The notes beneath the pieces were generated by a model that had not been told where the DNA came from, did not search any database, and saw only the letters and a list, made by a program, of their open reading frames with translations. From positions 1 through 64,000 of the forward strand of contig PAKZ01000044.1 of the NCBI GenBank assembly GCA_002706335.1: a stretch of 64,000 nt of DNA, read 5' to 3'. The position numbers and the translations under genes are program-made. Numbering within the stretch: the first letter of the stretch is position 1; the number at the start of each line of letters is the position of its first letter. The stretch is from Ahrensia sp. (GTDB lineage Bacteria > Pseudomonadota > Alphaproteobacteria > Rhizobiales > Rhizobiaceae). This document shows positions 45,550-54,834 of the stretch, piece by piece.

Positions 45550-46319
45550 ATACGGCCCCGGACAGTTTCAGCGAGAACGAGCTTCACGCCTATGTCGACG
45601 GCAAGCTGACGCCGGAGCGTCGCGCCGAGGCGGAGGCCTTTCTTGCGAACCATCCCGAAGCGGCTGCCGAGGTCGCGGCATGGCAGGCGCAGAACAAGGC
45701 GATCCGCGCGGCTTTCGGCGCGGAGCCCGTTCTCGGCGCGCGGGACCGAGCGCTGGTTGCCGGTCTTTCGAGGGGCGGGCGCGGCCACACAAGGCGTTTC
45801 GCGCTCGCGGCCGGCTTCGCGCTGTTCTTCCTCGCCGGCGGCGGCGCGGGCGCGCTGCTGACCGCGGCCTTGCAGCAGGACGCGCCGGTGCAGATAGCGC
45901 AAATGTTGCCGGAGGCCTCGAAGGCCAACTACCTGATCTATGCCGGCGAAAGGCGCCATCCCGTCGAGGTGGCGGCGAGCGAGGAGGAGCATCTGGTCCG
46001 CTGGCTCGGCAATCGCATCGGCAGGACGCTGCACGCACCCGACCCGTCGGAGAAGGGCTTCAGCCTTGTCGGCGGGCGGCTGGTTCCGTTCGCGGAAAAG
46101 CCCGGCGCGATGCTGATGTACGAGAACGGGTCGGGCGATCGGGTGACGGTGCTGATCGGCGTGAATTCAGGGCATGAAGGCACATCGTTCCGCTTCAACG
46201 AGACGGACGGCGTTTCAACCTTCTACTGGGCGGACAACGGATTCGGCTACGCCTTGTCGGGTGCGGTCGGCCGCGAGACGCTGCTCGGTCTCGCCCATAT
46301 CGTCTACGCGCAGTATTGA
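45546..46319 (+). CDS. Membrane-anchored anti-sigma factor
   Basis: A 257-aa protein. The N-terminal cytoplasmic part (SENELHAYVDGKLTPERRAEAEAFLANHPE) matches the anti-sigma domain of alphaproteobacterial regulators. One membrane helix lies near residues 80-104 (FALAAGFALFFLAGGGAGALL), and the periplasmic part is about 150 aa. It should hold the ECF factor inactive until an envelope or redox signal arrives. No zinc-binding HxxxCxxC is present. Confidence 0.82.
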   Translation: MNTAPDSFSENELHAYVDGKLTPERRAEAEAFLANHPEAAAEVAAWQAQNKAIRAAFGAEPVLGARDRALVAGLSRGGRGHTRRFALAAGFALFFLAGGGAGALLTAALQQDAPVQIAQMLPEASKANYLIYAGERRHPVEVAASEEEHLVRWLGNRIGRTLHAPDPSEKGFSLVGGRLVPFAEKPGAMLMYENGSGDRVTVLIGVNSGHEGTSFRFNETDGVSTFYWADNGFGYALSGAVGRETLLGLAHIVYAQY

Positions 46320-46322
46320 GGC

Positions 46323-46730
46323 TCAGAAAGCCTCGAAAGTGAGTTTGAGGTTTGTCGGCTCGACGACGTTCCAGCCGTAGCGGTCGTCGGCTGCCAGACG
46401 CATAAGCACCTTGCCGGTGTGATCGGTAATGCGGACCTTGTTGCGCTCAGTGTCCTGCCAGGTGCGGGCGGCGGCGACGCGCGGCATGTCGGCGCAATTG
46501 CCGGGTTCGACGCGATGGACGTCGTAGCCCTCGTCGCGGTGCAGGGCGACGATGCAGGTGCGGTTGCGTGCATGATCGACGACCATGAAATGGTCGGCCT
46601 TCCGGAGTTCGATGGAGGCTGTGGTCATCGTGTCGATGCCGGGATCTGCAACGCCGTAACCGACGGCGAACATGGCGGCGACGCCCATGACGGCAGCCCC
46701 GTTGATCCAAAATGCATAAGTCTTCATCAT
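46323..46730 (-). CDS. Exported protein, possibly Inh/Omp19-like protease inhibitor
   Basis: A 135-aa protein with an N-terminal hydrophobic segment (INGAAVMGVAAMFAVGYG, signal or anchor). The rest has two Cys (RNRTCIVAL and GNCADM), a TWQDTERNKVRITDHTGKVLMRL segment and an aromatic C-terminus, a pattern reminiscent of the AprI/Inh bacterial metalloprotease-inhibitor family. The match is weak. It is convergent with the anti-sigma gene (3 nt apart). Confidence 0.5.
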   Translation of the reverse strand: MMKTYAFWINGAAVMGVAAMFAVGYGVADPGIDTMTTASIELRKADHFMVVDHARNRTCIVALHRDEGYDVHRVEPGNCADMPRVAAARTWQDTERNKVRITDHTGKVLMRLAADDRYGWNVVEPTNLKLTFEAF

Positions 46731-46832
46731 TACCCGAACTCCCCGACAATTCGGCGGATCATGGGCATGTCATGGTTAAGGGCGCCCTAACAGGGTCGAT
46801 CTAACGGGGGTCGATCCGCCAGCGGCCGCCCG

Positions 46833-47726
46833 TCATCCGCGGTATCGAAGCGTTTCGACGAAGCGGGCGAAGGCCGGCGAGGCATGCCGGCGGTTGGGGT
46901 AATAAAGGTGATATCCCTGAATAGTCGGACACCAGTCCTCCAGAACCGTGCGCAATTGACCCGCCTGTATAAAGGGGCGTGCGAGATCTTCCGGCACGAA
47001 GGCCAGCCCGTGTCCGTCGACGGCGGCATGCAGCACCATCATGATGGAGTTGCAGGTCAGCTGGCCGCCGACCCGGACATCGAGCTCGCGCCCGTTTTTC
47101 TCGAACTCCCAGGCATAGAGACCGCCGGCGGAGGCGAGGCGTAGATTGATGCATTGGTGATTGGTCAGTTCGCCCGGATGCGCCGGTGCCGAGCGCCGGC
47201 CGAAATAGCCGGGCTTGGCGACAACGAGGAACCGCCAGTCCGGACCGATCCGAACCGCGATCATGTCCTTGCTAACGGATTCGCCCAGCCGGACGCCGGC
47301 ATCGAACCGTTCCCCGACGATATCGACGAAACCGTCGTCAATGGAAATCTCGACATTGACGTCCGGGTAGTCCGGCAGAAACTTCGCAAGATGCGGACGC
47401 AGGATCGTCTCCGCGGCGTGTACGCCCGAAGAGATGCGGAGCGTGCCCGTCGGTTTGTCGCGCAATTCGCTCAATGCGTCGATTTCCGAGCGGATCTGTT
47501 CGAAATGCGGGACAAGCGCGTGAAACAGCCTCTCGCCAGCCTCGGTCGTCGAAACGCTGCGCGTCGTCCGCGTCAAGAGACGCAGGCCGAGGCTTTCCTC
47601 GAGACCCCGGATGGTGTGGCTCAACGCCGAAGCGGAAACCCCCAGCTTCGCCGCCGCCCTGGTGAAGCTGTGTTCCTCGGCAACGGCGATGAAGGCCTTC
47701 AGGTCGCCCAGTTCGTCTCGTGCCAT
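46833..47726 (-). CDS. LysR-family transcriptional regulator
   Basis: A 297-aa protein with an N-terminal helix-turn-helix (DLKAFIAVAEEHSFTRAAAKLGVSASALSHTIRGLEESLGLRLLTRTTRSV, residues 7-58) and a C-terminal substrate-binding domain. It is transcribed divergently from the cupin-SDR-tautomerase genes, the usual arrangement for a LysR activator of its neighbours. The C-terminal YYPNRRHASPAFARFVE is typical of the group controlling such oxidoreductase clusters. Confidence 0.92.
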   Translation of the reverse strand: MARDELGDLKAFIAVAEEHSFTRAAAKLGVSASALSHTIRGLEESLGLRLLTRTTRSVSTTEAGERLFHALVPHFEQIRSEIDALSELRDKPTGTLRISSGVHAAETILRPHLAKFLPDYPDVNVEISIDDGFVDIVGERFDAGVRLGESVSKDMIAVRIGPDWRFLVVAKPGYFGRRSAPAHPGELTNHQCINLRLASAGGLYAWEFEKNGRELDVRVGGQLTCNSIMMVLHAAVDGHGLAFVPEDLARPFIQAGQLRTVLEDWCPTIQGYHLYYPNRRHASPAFARFVETLRYRG

Positions 47727-47832
47727 TACTGAATCTTTTTCAATAGTTCATGCGAATTATGCCCGCTAATCGGATAGCGGTTTTCGACCTATCTGGCCAG
47801 TACAGGCAAGAAAGAGAGAAAGGATATTGGCG

Positions 47833-48228
47833 ATGGAAATCATCCGCGCAGAAAACCATCCGGGCGGCCCCGGGCCGACCGACTGGTTCACCGGTTCGGT
47901 TCAGATCGAGATGCTGTTCAACGCGTTCGACAAGGAGCGCGTTCAGGGAGCGAATGTGAGTTTCGAGCCGGGCGCCCGCACCGCATGGCACACCCCCCCG
48001 CTCGGGCAGACCCTCGTCGTCACGTCCGGCGTCGGCCGCGTGCAACGTTGGGGCGGACCGATCGAGGAGATCCGACCGGGCGATGTCGTCTGGTCCCCGG
48101 CCGGTGAAAAGCACTGGCACGGCGCGGCCCCGGACGAGGCCATGACCCACATGGCCATCCAGGAAGTTCAGGACGGCAAGGCCGTCGACTGGATGGAAAA
48201 GGTCTCCGACGAACAATACGGCGCCTGA
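47833..48228 (+). CDS. Cupin-domain protein
   Basis: A 131-aa single cupin. Metal-site residues are in [21 protein letters not shown] (cupin motif 1 with one His and a Gln) and [16 protein letters not shown] (motif 2). It belongs to the YhhW/carboxymuconolactone-associated cupin group found beside SDRs. ATG 47833 is chosen over TTG 47827. The reaction is unknown. First gene of the LysR-controlled operon. Confidence 0.83.
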   Translation: MEIIRAENHPGGPGPTDWFTGSVQIEMLFNAFDKERVQGANVSFEPGARTAWHTPPLGQTLVVTSGVGRVQRWGGPIEEIRPGDVVWSPAGEKHWHGAAPDEAMTHMAIQEVQDGKAVDWMEKVSDEQYGA

Positions 48229-48263
48229 TCGCGCCTCGCACACAAACTCTGAAAGCTATTCAA

Positions 48264-49007
48264 ATGATCAAGGACAAGGTTGTCATCATAACAGGCGCAT
48301 CGTCGGGTATCGGCGAGGCGACCGCAAAACTGCTCGCGTCCAAGGGCGCCAAGGTCGTGCTCGGCGCACGTCGCGCGACAAAGCTCAAGCAGATCGCCGA
48401 CGCCATCAAGGCGGAAGGCGGCGAAGCCGTCTGGCAGGAACTGGACGTGACTAAGCCTGCCGAGAACGACGCAATCGTCAAGCTGGCCAAGGACACGTTC
48501 GGCGGCGTCGACGCCATCTTCCTGAATGCCGGCCTGATGCCGTCGAGCCCGGTGTCAGCGCTGAAGACCGATGAATGGAACCAGATGGTCGACGTCAACA
48601 TCAAGGGCGTGCTGAACGGCGTCGCCTCAGTCATGCCGACCTTCACCGAACAGAAGTCCGGCTATGTGCTGGCAGTCTCGTCGGTGGCGGGCTTGAAGAA
48701 CTATCCGGGTGCGTCTGTCTATGGCGGCACCAAGTGGTTCGTGCGCAACTTCATGGAAGTCCTGCGCATGGAAGCGGCGATGGAAGGCAGTAACATCCGC
48801 ACGTCGACGCTCTATCCGGCCGCGATCAGCACGGAGCTGCTGGACACGATAACCGACCAGCAGACAGCGACCGGCATGCAGGGCCTCTATGACGCGATGG
48901 CGATTACGCCGGACCGGATTGCCGATGTCGTTGCCTTTGCGCTCGATCTGCCCGAAGACACGACCGTGAGCGAATTCACCGTAGGACCGGCCAGGCAGCC
49001 CTGGTAA
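48264..49007 (+). CDS. Short-chain dehydrogenase/reductase
   Basis: A 247-aa classical SDR. The cofactor motif [13 protein letters not shown] lies at residues 9-21, NAGLMPSS near 87, and the active-site Ser and YxxxK near 138-156 ([21 protein letters not shown]151 and K155). Its R residues after the first strand (GARRATK) suggest NADP preference. Substrate unknown; co-transcribed with a cupin and a tautomerase. Confidence 0.9.
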   Translation: MIKDKVVIITGASSGIGEATAKLLASKGAKVVLGARRATKLKQIADAIKAEGGEAVWQELDVTKPAENDAIVKLAKDTFGGVDAIFLNAGLMPSSPVSALKTDEWNQMVDVNIKGVLNGVASVMPTFTEQKSGYVLAVSSVAGLKNYPGASVYGGTKWFVRNFMEVLRMEAAMEGSNIRTSTLYPAAISTELLDTITDQQTATGMQGLYDAMAITPDRIADVVAFALDLPEDTTVSEFTVGPARQPW

Positions 49008-49030
49008 GCGCGGCGAACCGCAAGAAACAA

Positions 49031-49056
49031 TTCCGGCGGACTCGTGTCCGCCGGAA
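49031..49056 (+). promoter_or_regulatory. Intercistronic hairpin between SDR and tautomerase genes
   Basis: A perfect 11-bp stem (TTCCGGCGGAC with GTCCGCCGGAA) with a TCGT loop and no T run, lying 24-49 nt after the SDR stop. Likely an mRNA-stabilising element that separates expression of the two genes. Confidence 0.6.
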
Positions 49057-49078
49057 ACGGCTGTGCAGGAGAAACGGA

Positions 49079-49306
49079 ATGCCGCATGTCATCGTCAAGA
49101 TCTGGCCCGGGAAGACGGAGGCGCAGAAGCAGGAGCTCGCGGAAGCCGTCACGAAAAACGTTATGGAGATCCTCGGCAATAGCGAGGAATCCGTTTCGGT
49201 GGCGGTCGAAGAGGTCGCTTCGGAGCGCTGGCGCGAAGAGGTCTATCTCCCGGAGATCGCCGCTCAGCAGGATCGTCTCTACAAGAAACCGGGATACACG
49301 ATGTAA
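49079..49306 (+). CDS. Tautomerase PptA/4-oxalocrotonate tautomerase-like
   Basis: A 75-aa protein starting M-P-H-V-I-V-K; Pro2 is the catalytic N-terminal proline of the tautomerase superfamily. The ending [13 protein letters not shown] resembles E. coli PptA (KKPGYSM). Length fits the 4-oxalocrotonate tautomerase group. Its stop lies 12 nt from the convergent cyclase stop. Confidence 0.87.
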   Translation: MPHVIVKIWPGKTEAQKQELAEAVTKNVMEILGNSEESVSVAVEEVASERWREEVYLPEIAAQQDRLYKKPGYTM

Positions 49307-49318
49307 GGCGTCGACAGC

Positions 49319-50842
49319 TTATCCCAGAATATAGCTGCTGACCCAGCCGATGCCTTTCAGTTCGTGGTGGCGCTTCTCCGCGTTTTCCACATCGTATCCG
49401 ATCGCTTTCACATAGTCCTCGGAGGCGTGGATCCTGCCTTCCTGGCCGCTCGCCTCGAGGCGGCTGGCGAAGTTCACCGTATCGCCCCAGACATCGTAGA
49501 CGAAGCGTTTGCGGCCGATCAGGCCGGCGATGACCGGGCCGGAATGGATGCCTATCCGAAGCTTCAGGCGGGGTCCGGACCGTGGCGTCGAGGTGAGGAG
49601 TTCGCGGGCGAAGCCGAGTGCCGCCTGGGCATGATCGGGGCGGTGATGCGGAATGCCGGCGGCGGCCATGTAGGCGTCGCCGATGGTCTTGATCTTCTCG
49701 ACGCCATGGCGGTCGGCGATATCGTCGAAATCCTCGAACAGGGCGGCGAGCGTCCGCACCAGCTCGGTCGGCTCGGTACGCGCCACCATCGGGGTGAAGC
49801 CGACGATATCGGCGAAGACGATGCTGACGGCATCGAACCGGTCCGCGATGTGGCGTTCGCCACCATTCAACCGGTGGATGATCGGAGCTGGCAATATGGC
49901 GCTCAACAGGGCGTCGGCACGCTCCTTTTCGCGTTCGATCTCGGCCAGATAGGCGCGCTCGCGCTCGCGCCAGCGGGTGCGTTCGAGACAGGCTTCGACG
50001 CGGGCATGCAGGACTACCGGATCGACGGGTTTCTGCAGATAGTCGTCCGCCCCGGCGGTGATGCAGGCCGCGACGGCCGAAGTGTCGCCGAGACCGGAGA
50101 TCATCAGCACGGAGAGGTGGCGCCAGCGCATGTCTGCCTTGAGACGGGTCAGCAGTTCTATCCCGTTGGTGCCGGGCATCAGGATGTCGATCAACGCCAG
50201 GTCGAACATGTCGGCCTCCAGAAGCGCGACGGCGGCCTCGGCGGAGCCGGCGGCGCGGACGCGGTGGCCTCGTCGGGTCAACTGGCGATCGAGCACGTCG
50301 AGATTGGCGGCATCGTCGTCGACGATCAGGATTCGCCCGGTCTCCACCCGTGGTGCGGCCCCGCCGGCGGCGGAAATCGCGGTTTCGAGCCGCGCCGCGA
50401 TGGCGGCATCCTCGCCGCCGTCTTCATGGCTGTCGGCATCGAGGGTTTCGACCTCGATCAGGAGCTGGCGCGCGGCTTCGACGACAGAGTCGCAATCGGC
50501 CTTCACCCCGGGCGGCAGGACATCGGCGAAATCCTCCAGAACCAGTTCCGAGTAGCCGATGATGGCGTTGATGGGCGTGCGCAGGTCGTGGCGCAACCGC
50601 GCCGCCGATTTTTCGTCTTCGCCGAGTTCGATGTCGCCGCGCCGCAACGAATTTACGAAACCGACCAGCCGCCGGGCGGCCGTGAGGACATTTTCGAGAT
50701 CCTCGACCGCTTCCTGCGGGCCGAACTGTCGGATCTCGTCCAGAACCAGTCGCTGTGTCGAGACCAGCGCCTCGGCGGGCCCGGCCAGCCGCCGGGCGAT
50801 GCGCGCCGCGCGCAGGAGCCGGCTGGTCTCGCCCGCCGTCAC
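49319..50842 (-). CDS. HisKA-REC-class III nucleotide cyclase fusion
   Basis: A 507-aa protein. Residues about 60-120 form a HisKA-like dimerisation helix pair with H-box RHDLRTPINAIIGYSEL but no ATPase domain follows. A receiver domain (RILIVDDDAANLD ... DLALIDILMPG, phospho-Asp near residue 217) spans about 168-290. A class III cyclase domain occupies about 325-507, with metal Asp in VSIVFADIVGFTP and YDVWGDTVNFASRLE. The output is cAMP or cGMP, presumably switched by receiver phosphorylation. GTG 50842 starts 4 nt after the CheY-like stop. Last gene of the heme-sensor operon. Confidence 0.85.
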   Translation of the reverse strand: MTAGETSRLLRAARIARRLAGPAEALVSTQRLVLDEIRQFGPQEAVEDLENVLTAARRLVGFVNSLRRGDIELGEDEKSAARLRHDLRTPINAIIGYSELVLEDFADVLPPGVKADCDSVVEAARQLLIEVETLDADSHEDGGEDAAIAARLETAISAAGGAAPRVETGRILIVDDDAANLDVLDRQLTRRGHRVRAAGSAEAAVALLEADMFDLALIDILMPGTNGIELLTRLKADMRWRHLSVLMISGLGDTSAVAACITAGADDYLQKPVDPVVLHARVEACLERTRWRERERAYLAEIEREKERADALLSAILPAPIIHRLNGGERHIADRFDAVSIVFADIVGFTPMVARTEPTELVRTLAALFEDFDDIADRHGVEKIKTIGDAYMAAAGIPHHRPDHAQAALGFARELLTSTPRSGPRLKLRIGIHSGPVIAGLIGRKRFVYDVWGDTVNFASRLEASGQEGRIHASEDYVKAIGYDVENAEKRHHELKGIGWVSSYILG

Positions 50843-50846
50843 CCGC

Positions 50847-51212
50847 TCAGTTCCCAAGCAAAGCGTCGATCTTTTCCAGCAGGCCCGGAAGCTCGATCGG
50901 CTTGGTGTAGTAATCGTCGCATCCCGAGGCCAGGGCCTTCTCGCGATCGCTGGCCATGGCATGGGCGGTCAGGGCGATGACGGGAATGGCTGCGGTCTCG
51001 CCGGCGGCTTTCAGCGCCTTCGTCGCCTCCCAGCCGTCCATCACCGGCAGGCTCATGTCCATCAGGATCAGGTCGGGCAGCTCCTGCTTCGCCATGTCGA
51101 CGCCGGTCGCGCCGTCTCGCGCGGAAACGATCTCGAAGCCACGCCGGGACAGTCGCCGCGACAGCATGTCGAGGTTCATGTCGTTGTCTTCCACAATCAG
51201 GATCTTCGCCAT
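50847..51212 (-). CDS. CheY-like single-domain response regulator
   Basis: A 121-aa receiver domain without output domain. Acidic pocket is VEDND, phospho-acceptor Asp in LILMDMSLPVMDG (D52), and the conserved Lys in YYTKPIE. It lies between the hybrid kinase and the cyclase fusion, 4 nt from the kinase gene, so it is the likely shuttle of a phosphorelay. Confidence 0.92.
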   Translation of the reverse strand: MAKILIVEDNDMNLDMLSRRLSRRGFEIVSARDGATGVDMAKQELPDLILMDMSLPVMDGWEATKALKAAGETAAIPVIALTAHAMASDREKALASGCDDYYTKPIELPGLLEKIDALLGN

Positions 51213-51216
51213 GGGG

Positions 51217-53913
51217 TCAGCTTTCTTCGGCGGGTTTGGCCGCGATGTGGCGGCGAATGGCAGAAATCAGTTCGGCGCGGCCGGAGGCGCCCTTGCGAAC
51301 CACGGTTGCGGCGTTCTCCTTCAGCCAGGCCAGTTCGTCGCGGCTCAAATCCTTCGACGTCACGACGATGACCGGCATCGAGCGCAACTCTTCGTGTTTC
51401 TGTAGCTCGCTCAGCACCTCGAAACCATCGAGATTGGGCATCATCAGGTCGAGGAGCATGAGGGTCGGCCTGTGGGTGGCGAGGTGTTTCATGGCCTGCG
51501 CACCATCGACGGCCTCGGTGACGCGCCAGCCCTCGCGCGCGAGGATACGCCGGAACAGTTGCCGCGAGGCGGTATCGTCGTCGACGATCATCACGTCGCG
51601 GGCTTGCGAGCCGACGACATCGTTCAGCACGGCGATCAGCCGGTCCTGGGCGACGGGCTTGGTCAGATGGTCGACGGCTCCGAAGGCGAGGCCCATTTCG
51701 CGGTCCGTCACCTGGGTCACCAGGATGACAGGCGTCGTGGAGAGAACCGGATCGGCCTTCATCTCGCGCAGGACCGACCAGCCGTCACGCTCCGGCATCA
51801 GCACGTCTAGGACCACGGCCATGGGCGGTTCCGTGCGCGCCATCCTGAGGCCCTCGTCGGCGTTCGATGCAAGGGCCGGGCGGAAGCCTTCGTCGCGCAG
51901 CATGGCGGCCAGCGTTTCGCGGGCGCGGGCCTCGTCGTCGATGACGAGAATGCGAGGCAGGTCGCCGGCCTCCGCCTCCACGGCGTTGCCGGACTGGCTG
52001 TCTTCGGGTTCGGGTTTCAGGCGGGAGGGAAGCGTGAAGAAGAAGGTCGACCCCTTGCCGGGTGCCGTTTCGACCTCGATCCGGCCGCCCATCATGCGGA
52101 TGAATTCCTGGGTGATGGCGAGACCCAGTCCGGTGCCGCCATAGTTGCGGGTGGTCGAGGAATCGGCCTGCATGAAGGCCTGGAACAGACGCGATTTCTG
52201 CTCTTGCGTCATGCCAATGCCTTCGTCGCGGACGCTGAAGGCGAAGCCGCCATCTTCCGTGCGGTGGACGGCCAGTTCGATTGTCCCATCCTTTGTGAAC
52301 TTGGCGGCGTTGGACAGGAGGTTGAACAGGTTCTGGCGAAGCTTGGTCTTGTCGGTCTCGATTTCGGCGTCGCCGAGATCGGTGGTGACAACAAGACGGT
52401 TGGCGTTCTTTTCGATAAGCGGCGCGACCGTCGCGGAGACGTCCTCGATCAGCGGGGCAAGCGCGAAGCTCTCGACATAGAGCTCCATCTTGCCGGCTTC
52501 GATCTTCGACAGGTCGAGCACGTCGTTGATCAGCGACAGGAGGTGGCGGCCGGACGACAGGATCTTTTCCAGATCGGAGATGGCGCTGTCGAAGCCAAGA
52601 TCCTCGGCTTCCTCGGTCAGCATCTCGGAGTAGCCGATGATGGCGTTGAGCGGCGTACGCAATTCGTGGCTCATCGAGGCGAGGAACTGGCTCTTGGCGC
52701 TGGTCGCCGCCTCGGCGTCCTGTCGGGCCTGATCCAGCTCCTGCTGTTTCTCGATCATGTCGTTGATATCGCTGTAGACGGCGACGACACCGCCATCGGA
52801 CGTCTTGCGTTTCGCCAAGCGGACCCATCCGCCGTTGATCATGACGGTCTCGTTCTCGCCATGGGCCTGGCGGTGCCGCTCCAGCCTTTCGCGGACCCAG
52901 TCCTCGTCTCTCGTGTCGCCGGAGATCCCGTCTCCGGTGTTCATCTGGGCGCGCAGGAAATCCTCGCAGCTCATGCCGATCCGAAGCGTCTCGCCGATCG
53001 ACGCGAAGATGTCGCGGAATTTCCGGTTGAACATGACCAGCTTCTCATCCGGACCGAACAGGGCAAAACCGTCGGGGATGGTCTCGATGGCGGTTAGTAG
53101 CGTGTCGTGTTTCTCGCGGGTCTCGCGTTCGAGCTGCCGGCGCTTGTCCTGGCTTTCCTTCAATGCCCGCACGGTCTGCCCCATGCGGCCGAATTCGTCG
53201 GGGCCCTCGGGCGGCAGTTCCTCGGTATCCTCGCCCCGGTTGAGCGCCGAGATTGCCCGGTTGACCGCGCCGAGCGGCACGAGAATCCGGCGCAGGACCC
53301 AAAGCGTAAGGATTGTTCCGATGATGACGGAAACGATGCTTGCGGTTACGGCGCGGGTCACCGCGGCATCCGCCTCCTCGCTGGCGAGGCGGTTTGTGCG
53401 GTCGGCCTCGGCGGCGAGATCGGCGACAAGCTTCTGCAATGCCGCGCTGACCGCGTCGGAATCCGTGCGCGCCTGCGCCAGAAAGGTGTTGCCGAGCACT
53501 CGGTTGCCGTCGGTGTAGGCGTCCGCCGCCTGGAACGCCTTTTCGACGTAGGCCTCGGTGCCGGTGCGGATGTCCTCGACGGTCGCCGGGGCGAAGGAAG
53601 CCAGCTGTTCGAGATTGGCCTCCAGCCTCTCCTGCGCCTCGGCGGCGCGCCGTTCCGAAAGCGTCAGCAGCGATACCGACAGGTCGGTCAGCCAGTAGCG
53701 CATCTCGGAGAAGTTCTGCTCGGCCTCGGCGGCAGTGCGCAGGCGGTGGAATTCTGTGTTGGCGTCCTCGACGCGCGACTGGTTTCGCGACAGGTCGTAG
53801 ACCATGAAGGCGGTGCCGATCGCGACGGCGCATAGCAGCACCGCCGACAGCGCGCCGACGCGAAAGGGGATCGTGTTTCCGGCGAACCAGTCCCGCAGGC
53901 TGCCGCGGCTCAT
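51217..53913 (-). CDS. Hybrid sensor histidine kinase (TM-HAMP-PAS-HisKA-HATPase-REC-REC)
   Basis: An 898-aa membrane kinase. Two membrane helices (about 17-40 and 190-212) flank a roughly 150-aa periplasmic helical sensor domain; then HAMP (213-265), PAS (about 280-395), HisKA with H-box SMSHELRTPLNAIIGYSEML (near 425), HATPase (N box NLLSNAAKF, DEGIGM, GGTGLGLA) and two receivers. Both receivers keep a phospho-Asp (VVLDVLMPERDG and LLDLMMPNLDG); the second lacks the usual KP (VVRKGA). It overlaps the heme-protein gene by ATGA, so it probably reads its signal. Confidence 0.92.
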   Translation of the reverse strand: MSRGSLRDWFAGNTIPFRVGALSAVLLCAVAIGTAFMVYDLSRNQSRVEDANTEFHRLRTAAEAEQNFSEMRYWLTDLSVSLLTLSERRAAEAQERLEANLEQLASFAPATVEDIRTGTEAYVEKAFQAADAYTDGNRVLGNTFLAQARTDSDAVSAALQKLVADLAAEADRTNRLASEEADAAVTRAVTASIVSVIIGTILTLWVLRRILVPLGAVNRAISALNRGEDTEELPPEGPDEFGRMGQTVRALKESQDKRRQLERETREKHDTLLTAIETIPDGFALFGPDEKLVMFNRKFRDIFASIGETLRIGMSCEDFLRAQMNTGDGISGDTRDEDWVRERLERHRQAHGENETVMINGGWVRLAKRKTSDGGVVAVYSDINDMIEKQQELDQARQDAEAATSAKSQFLASMSHELRTPLNAIIGYSEMLTEEAEDLGFDSAISDLEKILSSGRHLLSLINDVLDLSKIEAGKMELYVESFALAPLIEDVSATVAPLIEKNANRLVVTTDLGDAEIETDKTKLRQNLFNLLSNAAKFTKDGTIELAVHRTEDGGFAFSVRDEGIGMTQEQKSRLFQAFMQADSSTTRNYGGTGLGLAITQEFIRMMGGRIEVETAPGKGSTFFFTLPSRLKPEPEDSQSGNAVEAEAGDLPRILVIDDEARARETLAAMLRDEGFRPALASNADEGLRMARTEPPMAVVLDVLMPERDGWSVLREMKADPVLSTTPVILVTQVTDREMGLAFGAVDHLTKPVAQDRLIAVLNDVVGSQARDVMIVDDDTASRQLFRRILAREGWRVTEAVDGAQAMKHLATHRPTLMLLDLMMPNLDGFEVLSELQKHEELRSMPVIVVTSKDLSRDELAWLKENAATVVRKGASGRAELISAIRRHIAAKPAEES

Positions 53914-54656
53914 CTGCGCAGCGTCACGCTGATCGCGCCTGCCAGTTCGCCGGCCTCGCCCCCTTCCTTCGGAAACCCGGTAACGTCCATTTCGCCCTTG
54001 GGCGAACCGTGACAGCTAAGGCAGGATTCGGAATAATATTCGGGGATCAGCATCCGGAAGACGCTGACGCCATTGTCGTCGACTTCCTCGAAGAAGGGCT
54101 TGCCCTTTTCCCAGTCGGCCTGCCGCAGATAATCCTTGATCGCTTCAGCCTCCCAAGCGTCGGGCCGGGCCTTGCGGTTGCGGACGAGATCGAGCGGCGC
54201 GGTGACCTTGACCTTGGCGGTCGCGCCCATCGCCTCGGCGAAATGCTCGTTGGTGAGACGGGCGAAGACGGCGGGGATGAACCCCTTGAAGCCGACGCCG
54301 GGCGAATTGATTACCGACTGATTGTCCGCGATGACCTGTCTCATCGCCGCCAGCTGCGCCTCCGCCAGCTCTCGTTCGAGGGGGCTGAGCGTATCAGACA
54401 GGATCGCTTTGCCGGTCTGCTTTTCGAAGCGTTCATTGACCTGTTCCAGGAACACCTCGGGGGTGAGACCCTTGTCGCCGATCTCGGGATCGTTGATCAG
54501 GTCCTGATTGGCGGAAACGACGCTGCGTCCGGTGCGCAGCACCGCGGCCAGGCGCTCGCTGATCTGGACATTGGCATCGGAGGCCGGGGCGTCCTGCGCC
54601 AAGGCCGCGACGGGCATGAGCGCAAGCATGGGGACGATAAGACAGCTGGCTTTCAA
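53910..54656 (-). CDS. Periplasmic c-type heme sensor protein (Tll0287/DUF3365-like)
   Basis: A 248-aa exported protein with a signal peptide (cleavage near AALAQDAP). The C-terminal part has one c-type heme site, C-L-S-C-H in YYSESCLSCHGSPKGE (near residues 217-222), preceded by FRMLIPEYY, the arrangement of Tll0287-like heme-based sensors. The FFEEVDDNGVSVFRMLIPEY segment also fits. It probably detects redox state or a heme ligand in the periplasm and passes it to the downstream kinase, with which it overlaps by 4 nt. First gene of the four-gene operon. Confidence 0.87.
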   Translation of the reverse strand: MKASCLIVPMLALMPVAALAQDAPASDANVQISERLAAVLRTGRSVVSANQDLINDPEIGDKGLTPEVFLEQVNERFEKQTGKAILSDTLSPLERELAEAQLAAMRQVIADNQSVINSPGVGFKGFIPAVFARLTNEHFAEAMGATAKVKVTAPLDLVRNRKARPDAWEAEAIKDYLRQADWEKGKPFFEEVDDNGVSVFRMLIPEYYSESCLSCHGSPKGEMDVTGFPKEGGEAGELAGAISVTLRR

Positions 54657-54834
54657 AAGGGCATCCTCCGCGTGACCTGGGCAGCGGCCCTGAACATCCT
54701 CAAGACGATCGAATGGTGGCCCTTGTCTGTTCTATCGGCCTATAGCACAGTTGAGCAAATCGCGCCGGATTTCCCAAGCCTATATTTTAGACATCTGGGG
54801 AAGTTTGGCGGTTATTGGTTGTTTTCTGGCGGTT

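Noticed and set aside
49364-50980. Plus-strand ORF of 538 codons opposite the cyclase fusion
   Set aside because: Antisense shadow of a real gene with H-box, receiver and cyclase motifs.
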